DNA of 64,000 nucleotides from Acorus gramineus. Its lineage: Eukaryota > Streptophyta > Magnoliopsida > Acorales > Acoraceae. Below the pieces are notes generated by a model. It searched no databases. It was given only the letters and a program-made list of their open reading frames with translations, and had not been told where the DNA came from. The stretch is taken from contig CM060855.1 in NCBI GenBank assembly GCA_030737835.1, positions 18,612,378-18,676,377 on the forward strand. The letters are read 5' to 3'. Positions 12,517 through 23,510 of this stretch are shown here, in pieces (the stretch's first letter is position 1; each line of letters opens with the position of its first letter). The translations under genes and the position numbers were made by a program.

Positions 12517-12770
12517 GTTACATACAGCTCTGTTTCTGGCCCCAATTCCAATCTATATATTTTTTAATTTTCTTAAAAAAAATATATCTCAATCTAACAA
12601 GGTACATGCTTTTTGAAAAAATGAAACATGTACTCCAATGAATGTTAAAAATTTATATTGACACATATACCTTGTTAATGTGAGTATATGCTTTGTTAAT
12701 TTTCTATTCAACACATGTATGACTAGAATTGAAGCTTTAAAAAAAATTGAGTGTAACAACCCTCGTTGCT
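12517..12770. repeat. Dispersed AT-rich repeat, copy 2
   Basis: Diverged partner of 6605-6850, with shared words in the same order. Confidence 0.45.
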
Positions 12771-12958
12771 GAATGTTCTCTCTGCTTTTGAAATTCAGGT
12801 GGCCCATTCACCTTAATCTAGGCTCACTAAAACTTCAATGGACAAAATGACCATATATTATGGGAAGACTTCACTTAATAGTTGTTGCCCAGTGAACAAG
12901 TGCCCTTCAGAAGTTGCTCATAAATGCACATGAAACACGGGCCTAAGCATATATTTTA

Positions 12959-13526
12959 GAGCGCTGATAAATTCAATCCGTTTTGCAACCCTGTCTTGTT
13001 TGTAATCTCATACACTATGGTAGTGCAGTATATATTACCCTATATATAGGTTCTATCATAGTATACGACAAATTTCTGATGTTTCAAAATGAACAAATAT
13101 TATTATTCATATAACAACATGTACTTCAATAGAATTCAATAGAAGAGTGTCATTCAAAAAAAAATGTTATACACTGTAAATGGGGTTGCACAAAGGGCTA
13201 GATATATCATTTTCCAATATTTAATTTTCCCTTCCTATAGGGTTGCAGCTCCATCCACAATCTTCAACTTTTTTTCTTTTATTAAAATATACACACCCAT
13301 TGAAGTGACGTACTATTATACAAAGTGATGCATATACTAGAATACACTATTGTATTTTTTTCTTTTTAAAAATTAAAAAAAAGTTCAAACATTGCTATAG
13401 CATAGTATAAACTACGCGACACTGCGATAACGCAGTGTATACTGCACTCCCAATGTATAGGGGACTGGAAGACCACTTCTGAGCTACAGACAAGGCTGCA
13501 AAACGGACTGAGTGTATTAGTGCTCA
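12959..13526. mobile_element. MITE with ~35-bp terminal inverted repeats
   Basis: The left terminus, gagcgctgataaattcaatc followed by cgttttgcaaccctgtc, is inverted at the right as gacaaggctgcaaaacggac followed by tgagtgtattagtgctc. Flanks ATATTTTA (12,951-12,958) and ATATTATA (13,527-13,534) match at 7 of 8 positions, suggesting an 8-9 bp TSD (hAT or Mutator type). Fragments of the same family occur at about 10,490-10,568 and 24,722-24,815. Confidence 0.7.
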
Positions 13527-14574
13527 TATTATAATCAGGACATGACTATTGCTTTCCATATTCACCTGCATAAGTAGGATGTTATACAATGGATCTGTGT
13601 GGCCTGTACTTTCAATCTGAAAAGGATCCATGTGAATAAACAGGTCAGAGCCTCACCCAAATTCTCCACTTCACATTTGGATTTGGAAACACGGTTCGGG
13701 TGATTATGCTTTTACAAGAATCGAATATCTTCAAACATGTTCTCAAATGCCCATGATTAATTGAACATAAACGTCACTTCAGAAATGTTTTTGAGAGAGC
13801 CTAAAAAATATGCTTCTTAGGATTCAACTTTTCAAAAGCGAAAAAGGAATGATTCATGAGAATCAACCCGTGCTCCCAAAAGCTACCAAAAGAAAACTGT
13901 GTTGATGTGAGATTCATCCAACAACAAACCTTTATCACACCACAATAGATCTCTAAACATGATGAAATCTCGAAAGCAATGGTGTGAAGAAAAGATTAAC
14001 TCAGTTTCCATGAAATCACAACCCTACAAGTGCAGATGAAAATTTTTCCAAGCATGACAAATGCTACCAAATCATCACTACACACATATTTTATTATGTT
14101 TTAGTTCCATTGATTTTCTTCATAATTAAAGCATTCCCACTAACAAGGGACTAAACAAAAAAAACAATTACTAGTAATGTCTGACATATCAGAGTGAGGA
14201 TGGTGTGCGCTGGCCAAAGTGAGAATCTTGAAAGTGTTCTTAAGTAAATGTTTTGATGTTCACTTTCTGTTTAAATTTCACTTCACAGAACATCTGTTTT
14301 ACATTCAGAACATGAATACTAATTTATCTAAACATGAATAATCTTGATAGTAATGGTCAAGAAAATTGAACAAACTAAGTTTCCATGGAATTCAAAACCC
14401 TCAAAGGCCAGATCAAAATCCTTCTAAGCATAAAGCATAATAAAAGCTACCAAATCATTTTATTCAGTTTGAGTTCCATTGATTTTCTTCAGAACTAAAG
14501 CATCCCCAACAAGAAATACAAATACTAACTATTCAAATCAAATGTTTGATATATCGGGGTAAGGAAGATGTACC
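13527..14574. other. 3' flank of the uL14m gene
   Basis: No ORF or repeat stands out. Two stretches, about 13,770-14,230 and 14,290-14,560, share words such as 'ccatggaattcaaaaccctc / ccatgaaatcacaaccctac' and 'gttccattgattttcttca'. This suggests an old tandem duplication of the gene's 3' flank or 3' UTR. A poly(A) site cannot be assigned. Confidence 0.4.
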
Positions 14575-15838
14575 TCAAGCGATATGCTCCGCCAGAGTGA
14601 GAATCTTGACATGCTTCTTCTTCCGGAGCTCATGAGGAACCGGACCGAAAACTCGAGTCCCAATTGGCTCACCCTGTTTGTTCACGAGGACCACCGCGTT
14701 GTCATCGAACCTTATCTCACTGCCATCACAACGGCCTTTTTGCATGGCAGCACGCACCACAACGCCATAGACAACCTCTCCTTTCTTCACCTTGCCACGC
14801 GGTTGTGCTTGCTTCACTGATGCAATGATGGTGTCACCCAATCTGGCTCCCCTTTTCCCCTTCAGGGATTGTATGCACATAACCTGCTTCGCGCCTGAGT
14901 TGTCCACGACTTTAAGTCTTGTCCTCATTTGGATAAATGTTCTCTGTTGCTGTACACCCAAAAGGGAGAAAATCTTCAATTTCTTAATATGGTGCTCTTC
15001 AAAAAAAAAAAAAAAAAAGTCGTCATCAATCTTGCAATAGAGTGTGTAACATAGTATATAGTCTGTCAAATTTTATGATAATCAGAAGTCTGAAAAACTG
15101 ATCCCAGTTTGTTAATCAATAGCAAAATCATTCACAAATGAATACTAACCAGTTTGTTGTCACATAAAGATGCATACAGATGTGTGAATCCATGTGCAGT
15201 GCGCATGGCAATGGAATGTGCAACAAACACGTTCCATGCAAGATTTGATGAAAAGATGAAAATTTTCTTTTCTAACAAAAATGTTATTCAGATGAAATTT
15301 TTTTCAAATGCTTCTGCACGGCCAGCTTACTAGATCAGATATCACCAATGCATATAAATATAAGATGTATAAAGTTTATTTTAGGGTATCAATATGGTAA
15401 TTGACACTTCTGATCACACAGCTGCAAGGCCCAATACAAATGTTCATTTTTCATCTAAATTCTTTGATGCCAATAATATAAGAAGGTCATGGTTACACAG
15501 TTATCATTACTCAAATCCAATATATTGCATATGATTGCCTCATATAATCTGACCAAGAGGCAGACATGTCATACAAATACATTTCAGGCAGAAACAATGC
15601 CCTTCCAGCTTAATTGGAAAAGGGGACAATGTAAAAATTCACATTATGAGGATATCAAAGGAGCATAAATTTGAAACTGAAGATGTGAATGATCTAAACT
15701 CCCTAAAGAGTATGAAAGACGAGATAAAAACCTGAAGTATGAAAAGACTAGAGGAGTTCGGTCCCATTATCCCCTCATATGAGCTCTTCAACAACCCCGT
15801 TGTGCTGCTTCCAAGGGTCCCCAACAATGAACGACGCA
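14575..15838 (-). CDS. HLP: Mitochondrial ribosomal protein uL14 (HUELLENLOS-like), 3' exons
   Basis: This is a large-subunit mitochondrial ribosomal protein that binds 23S-type rRNA and contacts bL19 at the subunit interface. In Arabidopsis the two paralogues are HUELLENLOS and HLP. The last exon is 14,575-14,949 and ends with the TGA stop. It encodes 124 residues with the whole bacterial-type L14 fold: [10 protein letters not shown] near its start, [18 protein letters not shown] and [14 protein letters not shown] second exon, 15,732-15,838, supplies the presequence side ([17 protein letters not shown]). The intron between has donor CAG|GT and acceptor TGTACAG, in phase 0, which joins the transit-peptide part to QQRTFIQ. 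An in-frame TGA lies just upstream of the 15,838 acceptor (pyrimidine-rich tract, then AACAG), so at least one more 5' exon must exist to the right. I could not find it. The lysine-rich tail and full length suggest a functional gene. Confidence 0.9.
14950..15731 (-). other. Phase-0 intron of the uL14m gene
   Basis: GT-AG borders are read on the minus strand, donor at 15,731-15,730 and acceptor at 14,951-14,950. The interior contains no recognisable repeat. Confidence 0.85.
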
Positions 15839-17924
15839 CTGTTCATTTTCACCAAAAAAAGAAATAAAGATGTCATGGAGTTCCACCAGTCAGAGAAAAT
15901 ATAACAGAAAATGTACATATTTTTTCTAGGTCAGTAGAAAACAAACTGTGATTAAAAGTTAAGCACATTGACAATAAGGGAATTATAAAGTCTATGGGTA
16001 ATTCTGTGCAACGGAGATTTTCCCAACTAATTATAGGGAATAATGTCTCAACATCAGCTATTCATACAGATCATATTATAGTCGTACAACCATTTTGTGT
16101 GGGAGTAGATTATCTATGTTAACAACTGTCTCTTCACATATCCACATTAGTTCAATATTCTTTGTGCTATTTAATTTCTTGTGGTGGTGTAATGTCAGCC
16201 ATTTTATTTTTTGAATATGCCCCCATCTGCACATGCACCCTGGAATTCATGTGTTCTAATGATACAAGCTTAACAAACTCAAGTATAACTGGATTTTATT
16301 AGATACAATTTCAAGTGTTGGGGAAAAATGATATCCAGATATGAGATAGATCTCGCTTTGTTGTACAGGTTCTGTGTTGGCAATATGTGTGATTGTTATC
16401 ATATCCAATACATGCCCCTTTATATTTGACAAGCAAGCAAAAATACTACCCAGAGTAATTATAACTTATCATCACCCATACTGCCAATGTCTTTGGTCAA
16501 ACAGAATAGCAGGGACAAAGGCAGTGTCTTTCACATGCCCTAACCTCCTAATGACCAGAAACCCAAGAGAAATGAAAGCAAGGCCTGTCAGCTATCTGGA
16601 ATCCAGAATATAGGAATTTTAATGAACAAGAATAGGTTGGAATTTTTTATATTTAGGCGGTTTGATTAGCTGGAAATGTCATTGAACTGATTATTTTGAC
16701 TGATATAGGCATTATGTCATCTGTACAAGCTCAGCATGCCCAAAAAGTGAGCTGCAAGGAGCCCCTTTATCTATATTGTATCAAACAATAAATAGAGCTA
16801 TCATGTACTTGTTCTTAACATATATCGAGTGTTAAATAGTTAAATACTAATGAAATTTTGGGTTTTAGACCCTGTAACATATTCTTCACAATAAAAATTT
16901 AAACCAGGGCATTGCTTAGAGAAATAGTAAAGTGTTCAGGCGAACAGGACAAGTCATAGGGACAATAGCTAAGGAGAATTGACTCAATGATTTGTGGCGC
17001 CTTTGTGGGAAAAGGGGAAAAAGAAGAGAAAGGTTAAGATGATATCTAGTCGCTACCCTCCCAGGGCATTGTTTTATATGGGACCACTTTGGATGATGAC
17101 GTTTAAGAAAGCAAGAAAACAAGCTATATATTACCAAACATTTAAGAAAGCAAGAGAGTAAGATGATAATAAGTAAGCAAGAGAGTCAAAATTCTTCAAA
17201 CCCAAAGGTGGAAGGTAAAATGGCACATGTGCAACATAATCATTACCCTGAATCGTTGGAGATTATAGGATAAAATGTGAGGTGGTTTAGAAATGTAAAT
17301 GAACCCCAAATAAACATCGACGAGGCAGTGGAGGCAAGGTAAAAAGAACTGAAAAGAGGAGAGGAGTCCCTATATAGTTGGGAGAAAATGGTGCCTTGGG
17401 ATTCATAGGGTTTACCTAACCAAAAAAAAAAAAACCTACGGATTAGAAAGATACATAATAATTGATGATGGTACATGTTTCATAAATGATCATTTGATAA
17501 ATATGATGAATATGTAACAAGGATATGTTTGACCAAGGTTTCAAAACTGTAACTGGTAGTCTGGTACGTATTTGTTTCATCTTCATCATCGACATAAGTC
17601 CCCATTATAATACGAGACTAGCATAAGCTTATCTAATTGATTGATGTAGAATAGAACTTATAAGTTTAGATCTGACATAAAAATAACATAGCTAAATGGC
17701 ATCAACACTCTGGTGTCCTCTTAAGGAATAATCTTCCTCATGGTATTTGGAGGAGTCTTGATCTTCAAAAAAAAAAAATCACAAAACTTGTGCAAAAAAT
17801 AAAGAAACTCTTCAACTTTAATAATACAACAAATAAAAACAGAGGTTAGCCTTGTATCCTTTAAACATGGAGACCTATCAAATAGTAAAATTTAAAAAGA
17901 GAAAAATTACAAAAAAAAATTATA
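15839..17924. other. Probable upstream intron or 5' region of the uL14m gene
   Basis: It begins, on the minus strand, with a good acceptor (T-rich tract and AACAG) for the 15,732-15,838 exon. I could not locate the exon bearing the start codon. Short minus-strand ORFs at 16,916-17,137 and 17,243-17,476 have no recognisable features. Confidence 0.4.
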
Positions 17925-17977
17925 GGCTGGTGTTTGGTAACCACCTATTTTACCACTAATCAGTTATCACTTGTTTA

Positions 17978-20363
17978 ATGGTAATTGGAAATGTGCAGTG
18001 AAAGGGGATGTGATGGAGATGTGCAGTGATTTTTTCAGGTCTTCAAGGGGTGAGTAGTATGAATGCAAACATTTTGCCTTGATCCCCAAGAAGGAGGGTG
18101 CCACTTGCATTGGAGATTTCCAGCCGATAAGTCTAGTCAATGGGTGTTACAAAATTATCTCGAAGGTTCTGGCGAGTAGATTAAAAAGCGTCATTGGTTT
18201 TTTGATTGATGAGATGCAAACGGCCTTTATTCCTAGGCGGCTTCTGCAGGACGGTTTCATGTCCGTACAGGAATGTATCTATGCAATTCATAAGGATAGA
18301 AGAAAAGGGGTGGTGATTAAGTTGGACTTTGCGAAGGCCTACGACAACATGAATTGGGACTTCCTCTTCCACCTTCTTCATTGTCATGGCTTCGAGGACA
18401 ACTGGGTTCGGATGATTTAGGCATGCGTGTCAACAGCCAAGGCATCGGTTCTGGTTAATGGAAATCCGTGTGGCTTCTTCCACCTGAATAAGGGACTGTG
18501 ACAGGATGACCCCCTCTCACCTCTTCTTGTTGTGATCGTGGCAAATGTTTTCAGCAAGATGATGTCGAGTGCGGTGGAGGATGGGTGGATCAGAGGTCTT
18601 TGTACAAGGGTTGGGGGTGTTCCCATGTCTCATGTGCAGTATGCGGATGATACTATCATCTTATCAGAGGTGAAAGCTGGTTCGATATGGGGGATCAAAT
18701 TTATCTGCAAATGTTTTGAGCTCCTCTCGGTTTAAAAATAAATTTTTGTAAGAGTTTCGTTGCTGGGATTCATGTGGAAGATACCACATTGAGGGATTTT
18801 GCGGATATACTTGCGCGTGAGGTCCAGCAGTTTCCAATTTGTCATTTGGGGATGCCCCTTTGTTTAGACATATGCCGAAAGGGGAATGGATGCCTCTGGT
18901 TGAGTGTTTTGAGAGAAAGTTGGAGGGGTGGAAGAGCAAATTCCTGAGCTTTGGGGTTAAGCTCACTTTGCTTCAGTCGGTTCTGTCCAACCTCCCAGTA
19001 TACATCCTGTCCACTTTTAGGATCCCAAAAGGGATATTGAATTGCCTCGAGAGGATCAGATGGCGATTTCTTTGGTGTCATGCAAAAGAGGCCAGGCAGA
19101 GGGTGCACCTGGTATAATGGGATGTTGTTTGCAGTAGGAAGCAAAGTGGAGGCACGGGAATTAGCAATTGGGATGACATGAACAGAGCTCTCCTTTGTAA
19201 ATAGCTTTGGCGATGGTTAGCGGATCTGGACAATTTATGGTTAGAGTAATCCAAGAAAAGCACACAGGCTCAAGGGCCATGGGGGTTAGTTTCCCACTGC
19301 ATCACCGGAGCGCACCTAGCTTATGGAAGGGTATTCTTGAGGACAAGGACTTCTTCAGGGCTATCAGGTGGGAGTTAGGCAATGGTTCGTCGATCCAGTT
19401 CTGGCAGGATGTTTGGCTCGGGGACTCTCCTCTTCAACAACACTTTTCGAGGATTTATGAAATTGCTGTCCTCAAGGAGGGAAAGGCCAAAGGCGAGCCA
19501 GTTTTGGGTTTCTCATGGGGAAACAGGGTTTTGGGAGATTCAAGTGCATAGAAATTTACATGATGACGAGATAGATAGTTATCTTACACTTCTTGAAGAG
19601 ATTCATGGAGAGCCCCTGATTAGGGGGATTTCAGACAGAGTGGTTTTGTCTCCTAGAACCCGGGATGGTTTTTCTGCGCATAGTTATTATGACTGGTTGC
19701 GAAGGGAAAAGCCACCTACTGTTGAAACCGCGCGGAAGCATAAGGAAGTGTGGAGTTGCAAGATTCCTGTGAAGGTGAAGGCATTCATGTGGACAGTGTA
19801 CTTGCGCAAGATCTTGACGAGGTCTTTCAATGCCCGATGGGTGCTAGAGATTGATAGATCATGTACGATGTGTGGTGGAGAGGATGAGACGGTGGAGCAC
19901 CTCTTCCTTCTCTGTTCTCTAGTTCGTCAGGCATGGCTTTGGCTTTGTCAGGCATTTGGTTTGACGATTGGGTTGTTTCTTTAGATGAAATGTGGGAGGC
20001 TGGGAAATATCTTTGCAAAACAAGGGACCGTAGTACCACGGTACGCGTCACCCAGATTTTTGTGCCTGCAATGGTATAGTCCATTTGGTTGACTAGAAAT
20101 CATGAGGTTTTCGGGGATCGTACGGCTTATGCGGAAAATATTTGGGAGATGGCGGTCCACTACATCCAAAACTAGGGTAAATTTTGTGGGGGTGCTCGTG
20201 CGGTGGCTATTGCCCATTTTTGGGACGGATCCTTTTTCTTGTTTGGTTTTCTTGTTTTGTTTTTGCGTTTCCCTAATGTTTTTTTTTCCCTTTGGGCTTT
20301 CTCTTTTATTAATATAATGAGGGCGTCAGCCTACCGTTTACCTTAAAAAAAATGGAAATTGGA
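17978..20363 (+). mobile_element. 5'-truncated L1-type LINE with 12-bp TSD
   Basis: A plus-strand non-LTR retrotransposon fragment ends in a short A run at about 20,345. It is flanked by ATGGTAATTGGA (17,978-17,989) and ATGGAAATTGGA (20,352-20,363), 11 of 12 identical. It keeps the 3' half of ORF2 (reverse transcriptase, then the zinc-binding domain) and lacks ORF1, the endonuclease and the 5' end. It lies on the strand opposite to the uL14m gene, probably inside one of that gene's introns. Confidence 0.85.
18003..20150 (+). pseudogene. LINE ORF2 remnant (RT and zf-RVT domains), broken
   Basis: The RT part reads IPKKEGA, DFQPISLVNGCYKIISKVLA, QTAFIPRR and KLDFAKAYDNMNW (18,079-18,420), then a stop. 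The RT active-site box HVQYADDTI is at about 18,625-18,660 in another frame. The post-RT region (WKSKFLSFGVKLTLLQSVLS, RWRFLW) follows at 18,890-19,090. The C-terminal zinc-binding domain (KIPVKVKAFMW, CTMCGGEDETVEHLFLLCS) is at 19,750-19,920 and its tail continues to about 20,150 in another frame. At least five stops or frame changes make it non-functional. The order of parts is that of plant L1/LINE ORF2. Confidence 0.85.
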
Positions 20364-20539
20364 GTTTAATAAATCGTTGCCATTCAATTTTGATCATCAA
20401 ATAAAAGTTTTTAAGTGAAATTCTATAGATGAATATGTCTAGATTTTTTGCGCTGATTAAAAAGTGATTATACGATCCAAAACACCCCTAAAAAAGTTCT
20501 AGAACATAAGCATTTAATAACTAGATATTTAACATCAGC

Positions 20540-21470
20540 TGGACATTTCCAAGGCGGCAAGGCATACGACAATGTGGATTGAGACTTCCTACTTCATCTT
20601 CTTTTCTCATTTTTTGAATAAAGATAGGAACTTTTATTGATTAAAAGCCCCCGAACAAAGGAGACAAGGGATCTCCATTTTTTTTTTTTTTTGAATAAGG
20701 ATAGGAACTTTAATTAATTAAAAGCCCCCGAACAAAGGAGACGAGGGATCTCCAAATAGTTGCAAATTGTGCGATTTGAGAAAATCCCAAATCGGAGTAA
20801 TTAGAAGATAAATTGAATCACTTCCTCATGAACCAAAATGGACCCATAACTGTGGTAGGATTATCTTCTTGTAGGATCAACTTCACCCAATCCATGAGCA
20901 AGAATGAAATATGTACCCAAGTGTTTTCCACGTACACCCTCTTCCTTTGAAATAGACACTCATTTCGCATCAACCAAATATTCCAACAAACCGCATGAGG
21001 AATGAATAACTGAAATTTAGCCATAGTACTACGGTCCCCTTTTTTCTTTCTATGACAGAATAGCTCCCACATTTCATCAATATTAAGGAAATTATATGAC
21101 GAACCAATCGCTTTCCCAACCAATCCCCATTAAAATTACAAAAGTTCGATTTGAGGAAAATCCCAAATCATAGAAATGATAAGATAAATTGAATCACTTC
21201 CTCGTGAACCCCAATGGACCCATAACCGTGGTAGGATTATCTTCTTGGAGGATCATCTTCACCCAATCCTTAAGCAAGAATGAAATGTGCGCCCAAGTGT
21301 TTTCCACATACACCCTCTTCATTTGAAATAAACATTCATTCCGCATCAAACAAATACTCCAACAAACCGCATGAGGAATGAATAACTGAAATTTGGCCAT
21401 ATTACTACTTCATCTTCTTTGATGCCATGGATTCAAACCCAATTGGATCCGGATGGTTAAGGTAAAAAAA
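20540..21470 (+). mobile_element. Older LINE RT fragment, split by another LINE
   Basis: 'aaggcatacgacaatgtgga' (about 20,560) and 'gatgccatggattcaaaccc' (about 21,421) correspond to consecutive parts of the RT region of the LINE at 18,340-18,420. Removing 20,605-21,420 reunites them. This small relic was already present when the minus-strand LINE jumped in. Confidence 0.65.
20589..21420 (-). mobile_element. 5'-truncated LINE 3' end, 16-bp exact TSD, internal tandem duplication
   Basis: CTACTTCATCTTCTTT occurs at 20,589-20,604 and 21,405-21,420, bounding about 800 bp. Read on the minus strand, the insert ends in a short A run at the TSD. It encodes the LINE ORF2 C-terminus twice: 21,194-21,400 and 20,818-21,123 both carry IPHAVCW and MRNECLFQ with the stop right after MGP.x6. 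The 3' UTR word 'aaaagcccccgaacaaagga' also occurs twice (about 20,641 and 20,720). The 3' end was therefore duplicated in tandem, probably before or during insertion. Confidence 0.8.
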
Positions 21471-22084
21471 ACATATAAATGTACCTGATGACCATTTTGA
21501 AGCTAATGCATTCATCCTTGCCAATAGAAGTTTCCAACTGACTCGAAAAAGTTAATTCCAATCCTTCAACTATACAGTAGAAACATAAAGTCAGCATTCT
21601 TCTTGTCTTGATAGTGTGGAACTAAAAATATGAAATCAAACATTTAAAGGAACAAAGTAAAACAATTGAAGAAATTCAAAAACATGATATGTAAATGCAT
21701 GAGGTTTTCTTATGCTTGCATACAAGTTGGAAATCACTGTATATGGAGCTTGTTGAATCAGAAACACCATATGATGCAAAGATATTTCGCACCTTTCAAA
21801 TTTGCACAGTTTGCACATGCATTAGGAATACAATAACAGGTGATAGGGAGCCTCATTCAGAGTTGTACTTTCTTTATCCATTGAGTAGCTGAACTAGGTA
21901 ACTAAATAAGTAATCAAATAATAAAGGAATGTCAAGGCATGGCTTTGCAGTGCTCAACTGAGATGTTGAGCTCGTTCATGATTTAAGACGACTCATTTAT
22001 ACCCATACTTTAAAGGTTCGTTTTGCCTTTCGAGGGCCCTGAATTTGATGTTTAAACATGCAATGAGATATAATTATGAGAATT
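21471..22084. other. No gene seen
   Basis: AT-rich sequence, possibly within the uL14m gene's upstream introns. Overlapping small ORFs on both strands at 21,636-21,892 are not supported by any motif. Confidence 0.4.
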
Positions 22085-22192
22085 CAGAATTTTCTAGGAG
22101 GTCATCCATCCTGGTTATACTCACTTCCAATCACACTCAACTTCATAGTTCTAATAGGATCCAATGCGTTAGTGCTGGAATGATCACATGCG
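22085..22192 (-). pseudogene. 5S rRNA-derived sequence
   Basis: On the minus strand the run reads 'tgatcattccagcactaacg', 'ggatcctattagaactatga', 'agttgagtgtgattgg' and 'aggatggatgacctcctag'. This follows the plant 5S rRNA from its 5' region to the late 'GGATGGGTGACCTCC' segment, with many substitutions. The internal promoter A and C boxes are recognisable but altered, so an active 5S gene is unlikely. It could be a decayed gene copy or part of a Cassandra-type TRIM element, whose LTRs carry 5S sequence. Confidence 0.75.
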
Positions 22193-22413
22193 AAGCAACA
22201 CGGGCAAAGCCCACATGATTTCTAGTCATTCCCAATGACCAAGTTATTTTTTTAATTTGCAACAATAAGTCCCTCCAGATGCTGGAACACCTACCACATG
22301 AGCTAATTTGCATTCCCATCACAATCAAACTTGAAAATCAGTAATTGTTAATGAATTATGAAACAATCTTGTCCCTAAATATGAAAGTTCTTTCAAAAAA
22401 AAACTGCCACCAT

Positions 22414-22442
22414 TACCAGGATGGATGACCTCCTAGAAAATT
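22414..22442 (+). repeat. Second, short 5S 3'-end fragment in opposite orientation
   Basis: 'taccaggatggatgacctcc' followed by 'tagaaaat' is the exact reverse complement of the 3' part of the 5S-derived sequence about 310 bp to the left. The two ends form an inverted pair. Confidence 0.7.
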
Positions 22443-23325
22443 TGATGTGCCACACATCAAATTTGAAAATCAATGGTTGATGTGCCACACAACACACAGA
22501 GTTGAACTCTTAATACTATCTAGAATTTCTTTTTATATTTACTCGATCTACCCATAGAAATCCAAAGGAAGCAACCTCTGTCAAACCATGGAGATACCTA
22601 AACCAGAAAATTTTCAGATTCCTCAAAAAAAAATATCTTCCACTTTTATACATATTAAAAGTTACCCATGATTCATTCACATAAGAAAGGGTTCACAAAA
22701 TCAAATCTTTCATAATAACATTGACATAGGCATTTACACAAGCGTGTGTGTGTGTCAAGAGGAAACACATATGGTTTCCTTTTGTAAATCCATCTCAAAA
22801 AGAAGGGAATCATAAGGTTTTGCTATATGAGCTAATTTGAAAATCATCAATAAAACATGATATATAAAAGTGAATCACAAAATGGGGAGAAAAAAAACCT
22901 TTTTTCTTGTTTGGGTGGGTGGGTTTTTGTTTAGATGCAATGCCAATGTATCAATTGATCCAAAAAGGTGTTCTTGAATAGATTTGCAATTCAAACAATA
23001 GAGAACAACAAGAAGAGAGTGAGATCAGATTCTGATCATACTATCTTTGTCAAAATCTATTGTTTGATTGACGGACGAAGAGAGACACACACACAGAGAG
23101 AGAGAGAGAGAGTGGTACCTCTGAATCAAGGAATGGCGGACTAAGAGAGACGACTGACTGACGATGATCACTTCATCTGTGTGAGACTCTCAAATGTAGT
23201 ACCGTTTAGTTCATTCGAGCTTTGTTACTCTCTTTTACAGCCCTAATTACATTCACAATATGATTCAGAAGATCGTTTGATCGGATGAGAGTCTACGAAC
23301 CCTCCAATCTCACCTCGGTCGTTGG
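22443..23325. other. Low-complexity DNA and possible 5' intron of the uL14m gene
   Basis: It contains short (GT)n near 22,744 and (AC)n-(AG)n at 23,088-23,113. No ORF or RNA gene was recognised. Confidence 0.4.
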
Positions 23326-23500
23326 CCGCAGAGGGGATCCGAAACGTCCAATGTGATGGGGGCCGGGTTGTCGTCGACGGAGAGACGATGAAGGAGACGA
23401 TTCGACCAGGATTTGTATCTCTTGATCTGCTCTTTTTTTTTTTCTTTTTTTTTTTGTGCGATTATGAAGGGAGAAACATCGTCTAGGGTTTTAGTTTCTT
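23326..23500 (-). promoter_or_regulatory. Candidate 5' leader and promoter edge of the uL14m gene
   Basis: On the minus strand a telo-box-like AAACCCTAGACG (about 23,482-23,496) is followed by an A/G-rich stretch and a GC-normal leader without any ATG. The leader ends at a good splice donor, CCGAG|GTGAGATTGG, near 23,325. Telo-boxes next to the start site are common in plant ribosomal-protein genes, and the strand is right. The distance to the known exons (about 7.5 kb) and the missing first coding exon keep this tentative. Confidence 0.4.
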
Positions 23501-23510
23501 GGGATTGGAG

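Larger units (their letters stand above)
17925..20488. mobile_element. Tourist-like MITE split by a LINE
   Basis: The left end GGCTGGTGTTTGGTAACC and the right end GATCCAAAACACCCC form an imperfect inverted pair once the LINE (17,990-20,351) is ignored. The remaining element is about 200 bp. Its own TSD is not clear. Confidence 0.5.

Noticed and set aside
14584..15040. Plus-strand ORFs opposite the uL14m exon
   Set aside because: Antisense shadows of a well-supported minus-strand exon.
16916..17476. Minus-strand ORFs considered as the missing first exon of uL14m
   Set aside because: They do not resemble a mitochondrial presequence, and I found no donor in the phase required by the 15,838 acceptor.
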